Shown: positions 40,543-48,568, numbered from the stretch's first letter. The stretch: 64,000 bases of DNA from JAHFUI01 sp039931615 (GCA_039931615.1 JBDTRR010000001.1:248001-312000); one strand, 5' to 3'. The notes: generated by a model not told the origin, from the letters alone. Numbers and translations are program-made.

Positions 40543-41525
40543 CGGGCCGATCTGGCGGTTGACGTCCCGGTGCGGCGGGTCCGCTGGCGCTGACGCACGG
40601 TCAAGGCGCGGTACTCCCGAATCAGGAGATCCAGGTGCTCGCGCTCTTCGGCCGCGAACTCGAGAAAAATCTGCTTGCCTTGCGAGTCCTCGAAGCGCTC
40701 GCCGTAGCGCTTGAAGAAGTTGTACGAGCCGCGCTCGCATTTGATGCCGATCAGCAGCGCCTGCTGGTCGTTGACACCCTTGCGCAGCTTGGCCGCGCCT
40801 TCGTCGAACAGGCCGTTGGCGGCGCCTTTGAAGAACAGGAAGGTCGGGCGCGATTCAAGACCGGGATCGGTGGCCAGCAGTTCCCGGTAGCGCTGCTCGA
40901 GGGTCGTGAGGTGCTCGCGCTCCTCCGCCGCCAGCTTCTGGAAGACGGTCCGGCCGCGCGCGTCCTTGGTCAGACTGGCGGCGCGGGTGTAGAACTGGAA
41001 GCCGCTTCGCTCGGTGGCAATGGCGATGCGCAGGGCGTCGCGGGCGAACACCAGCTCGGTGGTCGTCCCGTCGATGGTCCCGGTCCTGACCTTCCCCTCG
41101 CCGGCGCGGCAGTCCTCGCAGGTACCGTAGATCTGCACTACGGTTTGCGTCGGCGTGAAGCGCCGCGCGGTCGCCACCTCTTCGACCACCGACTCGATGT
41201 CCGAGCTGAGGAACTCGGACGAGCGGTGACAGGTGTCGCAGATCAGGTGGAAGTGGCGGGGGTGGCCGTAGGAGGGCTCGAAGCGCGATCGGCCTTCGCC
41301 GAAATCGACCTTGCGTGCCACCCCGGCCTCGACCATCCACTGCAGCGTCCGGTAGACGGTGGCCCGCCCGATTCCGGGCACCTCACGGCGGACGAGATCG
41401 AACAGATCGTCCGCGCTCAGATGACCTTCCTGCTGCAGGAAGGTCTTGAGGATCCGGTCGCGTTTGGTGGAGTGCTTTCCCCCGGCGGGGCGCAGTCGGG
41501 ATGAGTCGAGGAAGTCGCGATCCAT
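40539..41525 (-). CDS. Fur-family regulator fused to a ferritin-like domain
   Basis: Residues 18-140 form a Fur repressor: winged helix (SADDLFDLVRREVPGIGRA, TVYRTLQWMVEAGVARKVDF), metal site HFHLICDTCH (His91, His93, Cys96, Cys99) and CEDC (Cys136, Cys139). A linker leads to a ferritin/rubrerythrin-like four-helix region (about 160-310) with two di-iron-type half-sites: ATERSGFQFY plus EEREHLTTL, and KCERGSYNFF plus EEREHLDLL. No rubredoxin domain is seen. This would join iron sensing and iron/peroxide handling in one chain. A perfect hairpin lies just before the ATG. It overlaps the PHP gene. Confidence 0.85.
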   Translation of the reverse strand: MDRDFLDSSRLRPAGGKHSTKRDRILKTFLQQEGHLSADDLFDLVRREVPGIGRATVYRTLQWMVEAGVARKVDFGEGRSRFEPSYGHPRHFHLICDTCHRSSEFLSSDIESVVEEVATARRFTPTQTVVQIYGTCEDCRAGEGKVRTGTIDGTTTELVFARDALRIAIATERSGFQFYTRAASLTKDARGRTVFQKLAAEEREHLTTLEQRYRELLATDPGLESRPTFLFFKGAANGLFDEGAAKLRKGVNDQQALLIGIKCERGSYNFFKRYGERFEDSQGKQIFLEFAAEEREHLDLLIREYRALTVRQRQRTRRTGTSTARSAR

Positions 41526-41530
41526 TGGCA

Positions 41531-41565
41531 GTCAAGCCACAGGCGATATGGCGCTGTGGCTTGAC
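41531..41565. promoter_or_regulatory. Perfect 12-bp hairpin between erpA and the fur fusion gene
   Basis: GTCAAGCCACAG at 41531-41542 and CTGTGGCTTGAC at 41554-41565 are perfect arms around an 11-nt loop. On the minus strand the stem ends 5 nt before the Fur-fusion ATG, where a ribosome site would be, and starts 6 bp after the erpA stop. There is no T-tract. It may be an operator, a processing site or a translational block. Confidence 0.6.
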
Positions 41566-41571
41566 GGGGCT

Positions 41572-41901
41572 TTAGTCGACCGAAAAGGACTGCCCGCAGC
41601 CACAGGTCGACGTCGCCTGCGGATTCTTGATCGTGAAGCCACCACCGGTGATCGTCTCGACGAAGTCCACTTCGGCGCCCTTCAGATAGCGCACACTGAT
41701 CGGATCGACGAACAGCTTGACGCCATGCGATTCGAACACGACGTCGCCCGACCCCTGGCCGCTTTCCTCGATCATCAGTCCATACTGGAAGCCGGAGCAG
41801 CCGCCGCCCTGAACGAACACACGCAGGCCGCTGCCAGCCTTGTTTTCTTCGGAAAGCAACTCGTTGATCTTCTCAGCTGCCGTCTCGGACACGTTGATCA
41901 T
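41572..41901 (-). CDS. erpA: A-type iron-sulfur carrier (ErpA/IscA family)
   Basis: The ATG at 41901 follows AGGAG at the right distance, so I prefer it to an ATG at 41925. The 109-residue product has the three conserved cysteines of A-type carriers: VFVQGGGCSGFQYGLMIEES and the C-terminal STCGCGQSFSV. These bind a [2Fe-2S] or [4Fe-4S] cluster for transfer to apoproteins. The upstream location relative to the Fur-fusion gene on the same strand fits iron metabolism; fdhE is divergent. ErpA versus IscA cannot be separated by sequence alone. Confidence 0.88.
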   Translation of the reverse strand: MINVSETAAEKINELLSEENKAGSGLRVFVQGGGCSGFQYGLMIEESGQGSGDVVFESHGVKLFVDPISVRYLKGAEVDFVETITGGGFTIKNPQATSTCGCGQSFSVD

Positions 41902-42010
41902 GGGACTATTCTCCTGAAACTCCATCGACCGGACGATTGGTCATCATTATAGCAAGAACACGATTGGTATACTGCCGTGCCGGCACCTGATCCTGCAAGG
42001 CCGCACTGAC

Positions 42011-42967
42011 ATGCCGCACATTTTCGTTCCCGGAACCCGGAGGGAAGGGCTCCTGACCGCCGCCGACGAGCGCTGGAGCGCCGTCCTGGCCGTCCGGCCA
42101 GAGCTTCGCTCAGCGGTGGAGCTTCAGCGCCGCCTGCTCGAGCTCGTGATCGATCTCACCCAGACGATCGAGGGCCGACGCCTGCCCCGACTCTCGCTGC
42201 CGCCGCGCTATCTTGCCGCCAAGCTCGCCCGCGGCGTCCCGGCACTGGCTGGCGAGCCGATTCCGCTGCCCGTGGCCGTCTTGACCCGAACCCTGCTCCA
42301 GTTCTGCGGCGAGCTGGCCGCCAGCGGCGCCGGCGAGGCCGCCGAACACATCCAGGCGGCCATCGATGAACGCCGCCTCGACGCCGGTTCGCTGCTGCTC
42401 GCCTCCCTCTCACGCGATCAGGAGGCGATCCGGACCGGCGCGACGCACCGTGGCCTGGCCCCAGATCTCGTCTGGCTGGTCGCCGAGCTGGCCGTCGGGC
42501 CGTTCGCGTACTCGCTGCAGCGAACCCTCTTCGCCGTCGCGAACCGCCCCCCCGGCTCGGATTCGTCACCAGGCGACGAGGCGCTGGCCGAGGCGCTGCA
42601 CGGATGGCAGCACGGCTACTGCCCGGCCTGCGGCTCGTGGCCGGCGCTGGCCGAAGTCGTCGAGGGGCACCGCACCCTGCGCTGTTCGTTCTGTGCCACC
42701 GCCTGGGAGCTGCCGACCTACGCCTGCGTCTACTGTGCCGAGGACGGCGAACCGTTCGTCACCGCCGCTCCCGACGAAGATCGAAAGGATCGGCGGGTCG
42801 AAGTCTGCAGCGGCTGCGGCGGGTACATGAAGACGGTCGACCTCGGGGTGCTGTCGCCGTTCCCGCTGCTGGCGATCGGCGACCTCGAAACGATGGACCT
42901 GGATATGGCGGCGATGGAGCACGGCTACGCCAAGCCGGCGATGCGGGAGTTCAACAGGAGCAAGTAA
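42011..42967 (+). CDS. fdhE: Formate dehydrogenase accessory protein FdhE
   Basis: This 318-residue protein has the FdhE pattern: a helical N-terminal half (LELVIDLTQTIEGRRLPRLS, AVLTRTLLQFCGELAASG) and a C-terminal half with repeated CxxC zinc/iron knuckles: YCPACGSWPALAEV, LRCSFCATAWELPTY, CVYCAEDG and VCSGCGGYMKTVDL. FdhE proteins bind apo-formate dehydrogenase before cofactor loading and export. No formate dehydrogenase genes lie in the window. A TATACT -10-like element lies at 41968-41973. Confidence 0.87.
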   Translation: MPHIFVPGTRREGLLTAADERWSAVLAVRPELRSAVELQRRLLELVIDLTQTIEGRRLPRLSLPPRYLAAKLARGVPALAGEPIPLPVAVLTRTLLQFCGELAASGAGEAAEHIQAAIDERRLDAGSLLLASLSRDQEAIRTGATHRGLAPDLVWLVAELAVGPFAYSLQRTLFAVANRPPGSDSSPGDEALAEALHGWQHGYCPACGSWPALAEVVEGHRTLRCSFCATAWELPTYACVYCAEDGEPFVTAAPDEDRKDRRVEVCSGCGGYMKTVDLGVLSPFPLLAIGDLETMDLDMAAMEHGYAKPAMREFNRSK

Positions 42968-42977
42968 GCAAGAATTT

Positions 42978-43009
42978 GGTGATTTGGCGATCTGGCGATT
43001 CGGCGATTT
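42978..43009. repeat. 8-bp imperfect tandem repeat, four units
   Basis: GGTGATTT, GGCGATCT, GGCGATTC and GGCGATTT follow each other at 42978-43009. Flanking AAGAATTTGGTGA and TCACCAATTCTT (about 42971 and 43061) can form a stem around the block. It lies between the convergent fdhE and fumarase genes. Confidence 0.75.
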
Positions 43010-43051
43010 GGTAATGAGCAAGAAAACCGCTTTATTTACCCAATTACCAAT

Positions 43052-44572
43052 TCACGACGTCACCAATTCTTCCAGATGTTTCCCTGACTCCTGCTCGATC
43101 TCCTTGTGCAGGCTGTTTCCGTGGGCGTCCATCGTGACGATCGCCGGGAAGTCCTTGACCTGCAGGTGCCACATCGCTTCGGGCGTGCCGAACTCGAGCA
43201 GCGACACGTCGTCCACGCCCTCAATCGTCCGGGCGTAGAACTGGGCAGCGCCGCCAATGGCGTTGAGGTAGACGGCGCCATGCTCTTTCAACGCCGCCAG
43301 GGTTTTCGCGCCCATCCCGCCCTTGCCGATCACGGCGCGGACGCCATAGCGCTTGATGACCTCGCCCTGGTATGGCTCCTCGCGGATGCTGGTGGTCGGA
43401 CCGGCGGCGGTCACCCGCCATCCCTCGCCCTGCTTCACCACCACCGGGCCGCAGTGATAGAGCACCGCCCCGCGCAAATCAACCGGCGGCTCGTGCTTCA
43501 TCAGGTAGGCGTGGACCTCGTCCCGGCCGGTGAACATCCGGCCCGACACCAGCACCACGTCGCCGACCTTGAGCGATCGCACCTGCTCGTCCGTCAGCGG
43601 CGCCCGCAGCGCCACCTCGCGGCCGGTGCGGATGAACCCCGCCTGATCCAGCATCGGCAGGATCGGATTTGCCGGGTCGCGGTAGAGCCAGCTGCCGATC
43701 GCACCCGTCGCGCCGTCGAGCGTCACCCCAAGCCGGCGGAAGGCCCAGCAATCGTAGGCGACCGACACGAAATAGCTGGCCGGCAGCCGGTTCAAGACGC
43801 CGATCTTGCAGCCGATCAGCGTGACGTTGCCGCCGAATCCCATCGTGCCGATTTCGAGGTCGTTGATCTTTCCCATCACCGAGGCTTCGAGCTCCGCCAG
43901 CCGCGAGTCGGGGTTCACATCGTCGAGGGTGCGGAACAGCTGCTCCTTGGCATGGGTGTAGCCGGACGTCCGGTCGCCGCCGATGCAGACTCCGACCGCC
44001 CCTGGACTGCAGCCCTTGCCCTGCGCATTCCAGACCGCGTGCAGGATCGCCTTCCTGACGCCGTCGAAGTTCCGATCGGCGCGCCCGAGGTGGGGCAATT
44101 CGACCGGCAGCGCGTACTGGGCGTTGACGTTCTCGCAGCCGCCGCCCTTGAGAATGAGCTTGACCTCGACCTCATCCTTCTCCCACTGCTCGAAATGCAC
44201 GATCGGCATCCCGGGCCCGAGATTGTCGCCGGAGTTCTTGCCGGTGATGGAATCGACCGAGTTGGGCCGCAGTTTGCCGCGCCGCGTCGCTTCGGCCACC
44301 GCCTCGCGAATCTGCTGCCGCATCCAGATCTGGTTCGCCCCGACCGGGGTCTTGACCTCGAACGTCGGCATGCCGGTGTCCTGGCAGATGGCGCCTTCCA
44401 CATCGACCGCGAGATCGATGTTCTGGGCGATGATCGTCAGCGCCTGTCCGGCCCGGGTCTCCGGCGGATCGCCCTTCAGTGCGGTCCCCATTGCCGCGCG
44501 GACGTCGGGCGGGAGATCGGTCGACGTACGGATGATGAGCTGGACGACGCTGTCGAAGAATTGGGGCAGCAT
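43052..44572 (-). CDS. Class I (iron-sulfur) fumarate hydratase
   Basis: The start is the ATG at 44572 (MLPQFFDSVVQLIIRTSTDL); upstream frame is not supported. The 506-residue single chain combines both halves of class I hydro-lyases: cluster cysteines in VEGAICQDTGMPTFEVKTP, GCSPGAVGVCIGGDRTSGY and TLIGCKIGVLNRL, and the C-terminal beta part with GPTTSIREEPY, AVIGKGGMG and AIGGAAQFYARTIEGV. It interconverts fumarate and malate using a [4Fe-4S] cluster. It lies head to head with the aspartase gene, which makes fumarate. Confidence 0.93.
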   Translation of the reverse strand: MLPQFFDSVVQLIIRTSTDLPPDVRAAMGTALKGDPPETRAGQALTIIAQNIDLAVDVEGAICQDTGMPTFEVKTPVGANQIWMRQQIREAVAEATRRGKLRPNSVDSITGKNSGDNLGPGMPIVHFEQWEKDEVEVKLILKGGGCENVNAQYALPVELPHLGRADRNFDGVRKAILHAVWNAQGKGCSPGAVGVCIGGDRTSGYTHAKEQLFRTLDDVNPDSRLAELEASVMGKINDLEIGTMGFGGNVTLIGCKIGVLNRLPASYFVSVAYDCWAFRRLGVTLDGATGAIGSWLYRDPANPILPMLDQAGFIRTGREVALRAPLTDEQVRSLKVGDVVLVSGRMFTGRDEVHAYLMKHEPPVDLRGAVLYHCGPVVVKQGEGWRVTAAGPTTSIREEPYQGEVIKRYGVRAVIGKGGMGAKTLAALKEHGAVYLNAIGGAAQFYARTIEGVDDVSLLEFGTPEAMWHLQVKDFPAIVTMDAHGNSLHKEIEQESGKHLEELVTS

Positions 44573-44653
44573 GCGGAAAAGTATACTTGTTGGGGGACTG
44601 GAGGCTGGCGTCCGGATCCCCTGCCGTTCCCCAGCCTCCGGCGTCCAGCCTCT

Positions 44654-46054
44654 ATGACACACCGCATCGAGCGCGATCCGCTTGGCGACGTCGCCGTCCC
44701 GGTGGATGCGTACTACGGCGGCCAGACCGCGCGCGCGGTTGACAACTTTCCAATCAGCGGCCTGCGCGCTCCCGCCGATCTGGTGACCGCCACCGTCCTC
44801 GTGAAGAAGGCGGCCGCCCAGGCGAATGCGGCGCTCGGCCGTCTCGATCGCGAGATCGCCGACGCCATCGTCGCCGCGGCGGACGAAGTGCTCACCGGCC
44901 GGCTGCGGGATCAGTTCGTCGTCGACGTCTACCAGGCCGGCGCCGGTACCTCGCACAACATGAACGCCAACGAGGTGCTGGCCAACCGGGCGGCGGAACT
45001 GCTGGGCGAACCTCGCGGCAGCTATACCCGGGTCCACCCGAACGATCACGTCAACATGGGCCAGTCGACCAACGACGTGTTTCCCACCGCGACCCGGGTG
45101 GCGTTGCTGATGACGTCGGCAGGGCTGGTGTCAGCCAGCCGCGAGCTGGCCGACAGCCTGAACCGCAAATCTGAAGCGTTCGCCGATGTCCTGAAGACCG
45201 GCCGCACGCATCTCCAGGACGCGGTTCCGATCACGCTCGGCCAGGAGTTCAGCGGCTACGCCGCCTGCGTACGCCGCGGCGCCGACGATGTGGCGGCGGC
45301 GGCGGCACAGCTGCTGGAGCTGAACATCGGCGCCACCGCCGTCGGGACGGGATTGAATGCGGGCGACGACTACCGTCTGCTGGTGGTCGACAACCTGGGA
45401 CGAGCCACCGGACTGGCCGTGACGCCGGCCCGGAACCTGTTCCGGGTGACGCAAAGCATGGGCGACGTGCTCGCCTGCTCGGGCGCGATGCGCCGGCTGG
45501 CGGTCGAGGTCGGCAAGATCGCCAGCGACCTCCGGCTGCTGAGCATGGGGCCGCGGGCCGGACTGTCCGAGATCACCCTGCCGCCGGTGCAGCCCGGTTC
45601 GTCGATCATGCCGGGCAAGGTCAACCCCTCGATCCCCGAGATGGTCAATCAGGTGTGCTTCCAGGTGATCGGCTGCGACATGACGGTCGCCCTCGCCTGC
45701 GAGGCGGGCCAGCTCGAATTGAACGTGATGATGCCGGTCATCGCCTGGAACGCGCTGCACGCGTCGACGATCCTGCGCCAGTCGATCGGCGTCTTCCGGA
45801 CCCGGTGCATCGACGGCATCACCGCCAACGAGGAGCGCGCGCGCGAACTGCTCGATCGGAGCACGGCGCTGGCGACCGCCCTCAGTCCGCATATTGGATA
45901 TGCGGCGACGGCAGAGGTCGCCAAGGAAGCGGTCAAGACCGGCCGGTCGGTTCGCGATCTCGTGCTGGCGCGCGGCCTGCTCGACCAGGACCGGCTCGAC
46001 CGCATTCTCTCCGCCGACGCGATGACCCGCGGCGGCATCGTCGGTGACCAATGA
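44654..46054 (+). CDS. aspA: Aspartate ammonia-lyase
   Basis: The ATG at 44654 begins MTHRIERDPLGDVAVPVDAY. The 466-residue enzyme shows the aspartase/fumarase superfamily regions: GAGTSHNMNANEVLANRAAE, HPNDHVNMGQSTNDVFPTAT, TGRTHLQDAVPITLGQEFSG and the flexible SS loop GSSIMPGKVNPSIPEMV (about residue 315). NMNANEV and the Gln-Asn-rich context favour aspartase over class II fumarase. It releases ammonia from aspartate to give fumarate, feeding the class I fumarase on the opposite strand. It overlaps the next gene by ATGA. Confidence 0.85.
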   Translation: MTHRIERDPLGDVAVPVDAYYGGQTARAVDNFPISGLRAPADLVTATVLVKKAAAQANAALGRLDREIADAIVAAADEVLTGRLRDQFVVDVYQAGAGTSHNMNANEVLANRAAELLGEPRGSYTRVHPNDHVNMGQSTNDVFPTATRVALLMTSAGLVSASRELADSLNRKSEAFADVLKTGRTHLQDAVPITLGQEFSGYAACVRRGADDVAAAAAQLLELNIGATAVGTGLNAGDDYRLLVVDNLGRATGLAVTPARNLFRVTQSMGDVLACSGAMRRLAVEVGKIASDLRLLSMGPRAGLSEITLPPVQPGSSIMPGKVNPSIPEMVNQVCFQVIGCDMTVALACEAGQLELNVMMPVIAWNALHASTILRQSIGVFRTRCIDGITANEERARELLDRSTALATALSPHIGYAATAEVAKEAVKTGRSVRDLVLARGLLDQDRLDRILSADAMTRGGIVGDQ

Positions 46055-46755
46055 CAGACAGCACCAGGTCGGCCGTCGGGACCGCGATCGTGCTGGCGTC
46101 GCTGTGCGTCGCCGCCGCCGCGCAGCCGCCGAAGAACCGGCTGTTCCCGGCCCAGGAGCTGGGTCTGATCGAGCCGCCCGATCGCGATCAATGGCAGCCG
46201 CCTGATCTGATCATGGACCGGCTGCGGATCTCCGACGGCGCCGCGGTCGCCGAACTGGGGGCGGGCGGCGGATGGTTCGTCGTGCAGCTCGCCCATCGCG
46301 TCGCTCAACACGGTGTCGTCTACGCCGAGGACGTCCAGCCGGAGATGATCCAGCTGATCCGGCGGCGGGTGCAGCGGGAGAACCTGACCAACGTCCGCCC
46401 GGTGCTGGGCACCGCGACCGATCCGATGCTGCCGCCCGGCCTCGACGCTGTATTGATTGTCGACGCCTATCGTGAAATGGCGTGCGCCGTCGGCCCGGCC
46501 TGCCAGGATCCAGTCCCGCTGTTGAAGAACGTCGCGCGGTCGCTGAAGCCGCGCGGCCTCCTCGGCATCGTCGACTTCAATCGCGGCGAAGGCGGTCCCG
46601 GGCCGGGGCCCGACGTTCGCGTCGATCCGGAGGCCGTGATTCGCGCCGCCGCCGAGGCCGGTCTGCGGCTGGAACAACGCGAGAACCTGCCGCCGTTCCA
46701 GTTTCAATACCTGCTGGTGTTCGGGAAGGCCGCCAGCCCACGCGGTGCCCAATGA
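46051..46755 (+). CDS. Exported or anchored class I SAM methyltransferase-like protein
   Basis: The N-terminus MTDSTRSAVGTAIVLASLCV AAAAQ looks like a signal peptide. It is followed by a methyltransferase fold: VAELGAGGGWFVVQLAHRV (motif I), VVYAEDVQPEMIQLIRRRV and LKPRGLLGIVDFNRGEGG. SAM is cytosolic, so an exported methyltransferase would lack cofactor; a membrane-anchored form or a re-purposed fold is more likely. It is coupled by ATGA overlaps to aspA before it and thiD after it. Confidence 0.7.
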   Translation: MTDSTRSAVGTAIVLASLCVAAAAQPPKNRLFPAQELGLIEPPDRDQWQPPDLIMDRLRISDGAAVAELGAGGGWFVVQLAHRVAQHGVVYAEDVQPEMIQLIRRRVQRENLTNVRPVLGTATDPMLPPGLDAVLIVDAYREMACAVGPACQDPVPLLKNVARSLKPRGLLGIVDFNRGEGGPGPGPDVRVDPEAVIRAAAEAGLRLEQRENLPPFQFQYLLVFGKAASPRGAQ

Positions 46756-47588
46756 GCGAGCCGATCACTGCCCCGATCACTGCTCCGATCACTGCTCCGA
46801 TCACTGCGCTGACCATCGCCGGCAGCGACTCGGGCGGCGGCGCCGGCATCCAGGCTGATCTCAAGACGTTCGCCGCCCTCGGCGTCTACGGGACGAGCGC
46901 GATTACCGCGATCACCGCGCAGAACACGGTCGGGGTCACCGGGATGCTGGCGCTATCGGCGGATCTGGTCACGGCGCAAATCGAAGCGGTCGCCGGAGAC
47001 ATCACCCTGCACGCCACCAAGATCGGCATGCTGGCGACGGCGGCCATCGTCGAAGCCGTGGCCGCGGCAATCACCGGGCTGGAGCTGCCGCTGGTGGTCC
47101 TCGACCCGGTGATGATCGCGAAAAGCGGCGATCGCCTCCTCGACGACGATGGGCTGCAGATGCTGCGGGCGGAGCTGCTGCCGCGCTGCCTGGTGGTGAC
47201 GCCGAACATCCCCGAGGCCGAGGCGCTGAGCGGACGGCGCATCGAATCGATCGAACAGGCGCGCGCGGCCGCGCACGAGATCCATCAGATCGGCGGCGCC
47301 GCGGTGGTCATCAAGGGAGGTCATGCCCCAGGGGACGAGATCGTCGATCTGCTGTTCGACGGCGGTATGTTCACCGAGCTGCACACGTCGCGGATCGACA
47401 CCCGGAATACTCACGGCACCGGCTGCACCTTCGCCGCGGCGGTGGCGGCATACCTCGCCCTCGGCCATTCCATCGTCGACGCGGTGGTCGCCGCCCAGAG
47501 CTATGTGCTCGGGGCGATCGAGCACGCCTTGCCGATCGGGCATGGGCACGGGCCGCTCAATCATTTCTGGAAGAAGCAATCCGGCTGA
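46752..47588 (+). CDS. thiD: Hydroxymethylpyrimidine (phosphate) kinase
   Basis: After a repetitive N-terminus (ITAPITAPITAPITA) the ribokinase-like protein has TIAGSDSGGGAGIQADLKTF, VLDPVMIAKSGDRLL, VVTPNIPEAEALSG, VIKGGH and the anion-hole motif NTHGTGCTFAAAVAAYLA. This phosphorylates HMP and HMP-P for thiamine synthesis. The first 12-bp unit is repeated about four times in frame. The last residues QSG and the TGA at 47586-47588 come from a family A repeat, so the original C-terminus has been replaced or extended. No other thiamine gene is nearby. Confidence 0.9.
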   Translation: MSEPITAPITAPITAPITALTIAGSDSGGGAGIQADLKTFAALGVYGTSAITAITAQNTVGVTGMLALSADLVTAQIEAVAGDITLHATKIGMLATAAIVEAVAAAITGLELPLVVLDPVMIAKSGDRLLDDDGLQMLRAELLPRCLVVTPNIPEAEALSGRRIESIEQARAAAHEIHQIGGAAVVIKGGHAPGDEIVDLLFDGGMFTELHTSRIDTRNTHGTGCTFAAAVAAYLALGHSIVDAVVAAQSYVLGAIEHALPIGHGHGPLNHFWKKQSG

Positions 47589-47798
47589 AGCCGGATCCCA
47601 CGTACGAACCCGGGGGACCCAGCGGACTCCCACCCGCGAGCCTGGCCGCCGACGCAACGTGTACGTGGCGTCCGACTTCAGTCGGACTACGGATCAATCC
47701 GGCTGAAGCCGGATCCCACGTACGAGAGGGTGCGGCAGAGTCGTACGTGGCGTCCGACTTCAGTCGGACCGCTGTCGCGGCAATCCGGCTTCGGCCGC
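47578..47798. repeat. Dispersed repeat family A cluster
   Basis: A right-half element at 47578-47605 overlaps the thiD stop. A full unit (GTACGTGGCG..CCCACGTAC) lies at 47661-47723. A left-half and degraded right-half lie at 47743-47798. Left hairpins are GTCCGACTTCAGTCGGAC, right hairpins ATCCGGCTGAAGCCGGAT. They fill the thiD-moaE interval. Confidence 0.8.
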
Positions 47799-47814
47799 GC
47801 TGCGCGATCCCCTT

Positions 47815-47820
47815 TATACT
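47815..47820 (+). promoter_or_regulatory. Candidate -10 element for a leaderless moaE transcript
   Basis: TATACT ends 6 bp before the moaE ATG at 47827, so a start site 6-7 nt downstream would be the A or T of the start codon itself. GAGGAG touches the ATG with no spacer and could not work as a normal ribosome site. Confidence 0.45.
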
Positions 47821-47826
47821 GAGGAG

Positions 47827-48318
47827 ATGGTTCCGCTCCTGGCGATCGGCCGCGCACCGCTCGAACTCGAGCTGCTGATCACCGCGGCCAGCTCGAGAAC
47901 GGACGATCGGGTGGAATCGGACGGCGCGGTGGTGACGTTCCTGGGTCTCGTGCGCAACCGCAACCTCGGCAGACGCGTCCGATATCTCGACTACGAGGCC
48001 TACGAACCGCTGGCGCTGAAGACGTTCGAACGGATCGCCAGCGAGGTGCGCGACCGCTGGCCGGACACCCGGCTGGCGCTCCATCACCGGATCGGGCGCC
48101 TCGAGGTCGGGGAAGCGAGCGTGGCGATCGCCGCCGCGGCGGCGCATCGCGGCGATGCCTACGCGGCGTGCCGCTACGCGATCGAACGGGTCAAGCAGGT
48201 CGCGCCGATCTGGAAGCGGGAGTTCTTCGAAGGCGGCGACAGCTGGATTGAAGGCGCAGTCGCCGACCCGGCGGACGAAGAGGCGCGCGCCGCGGCGGAG
48301 CGGATCGCATGCGCGTGA
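47827..48318 (+). CDS. moaE: Molybdopterin synthase catalytic subunit
   Basis: This 163-residue protein has the MoaE core: DGAVVTFLGLVRNRNLGRRV, LDYEAYEPLALKTFERIASE, LALHHRIGRLEVGEASVAI, ACRYAIERVKQVAPIWKREF and a final GGDSWIEG. The Lys-rich VKxxxPIWKxE block forms the active site that receives sulfur from MoaD. It makes the dithiolene of the pterin cofactor. It overlaps moaD by 10 bp, in reversed order compared with the usual moaD-moaE. An internal N-terminal extension of ~25 residues is present. Confidence 0.9.
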   Translation: MVPLLAIGRAPLELELLITAASSRTDDRVESDGAVVTFLGLVRNRNLGRRVRYLDYEAYEPLALKTFERIASEVRDRWPDTRLALHHRIGRLEVGEASVAIAAAAAHRGDAYAACRYAIERVKQVAPIWKREFFEGGDSWIEGAVADPADEEARAAAERIACA

Positions 48319-48554
48319 CCGTCCGGTTGTTCGCGCGGCTGCGCGACATTACTGGTGCGGCGGAGCTGGCGCGCGAGGTCGGCCCGGGGGCGACGATTGG
48401 CAGCGTGTGGCGGCTGCTCGAAGGCGAGTATCCGGCACTGCAGCCGTATGGACGGTCGATCTCGAGCGCGGTCAACGCGGATTACGCGCGCATGGACACA
48501 GCGCTGGCGGACGGCGACGAGGTGGCGTTTCTGCCGCCGGTGTCGGGCGGATAA
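48309..48554 (+). CDS. moaD: Molybdopterin synthase sulfur-carrier subunit
   Basis: This 81-residue ubiquitin-like protein begins MRVTVRLFARLRDITGAAEL and ends in FLPPVSGG, with the double-glycine C-terminus that is thiocarboxylated. It donates sulfur to precursor Z in complex with MoaE. The overlap with moaE indicates translation coupling. Confidence 0.9.
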   Translation: MRVTVRLFARLRDITGAAELAREVGPGATIGSVWRLLEGEYPALQPYGRSISSAVNADYARMDTALADGDEVAFLPPVSGG

Positions 48555-48568
48555 CGGGACAGAGCCAG

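Noticed and set aside
43106..44650. Long plus-strand frame running into aspA
   Set aside because: It is antisense to the class I fumarase; the real aspA start is the ATG at 44654.
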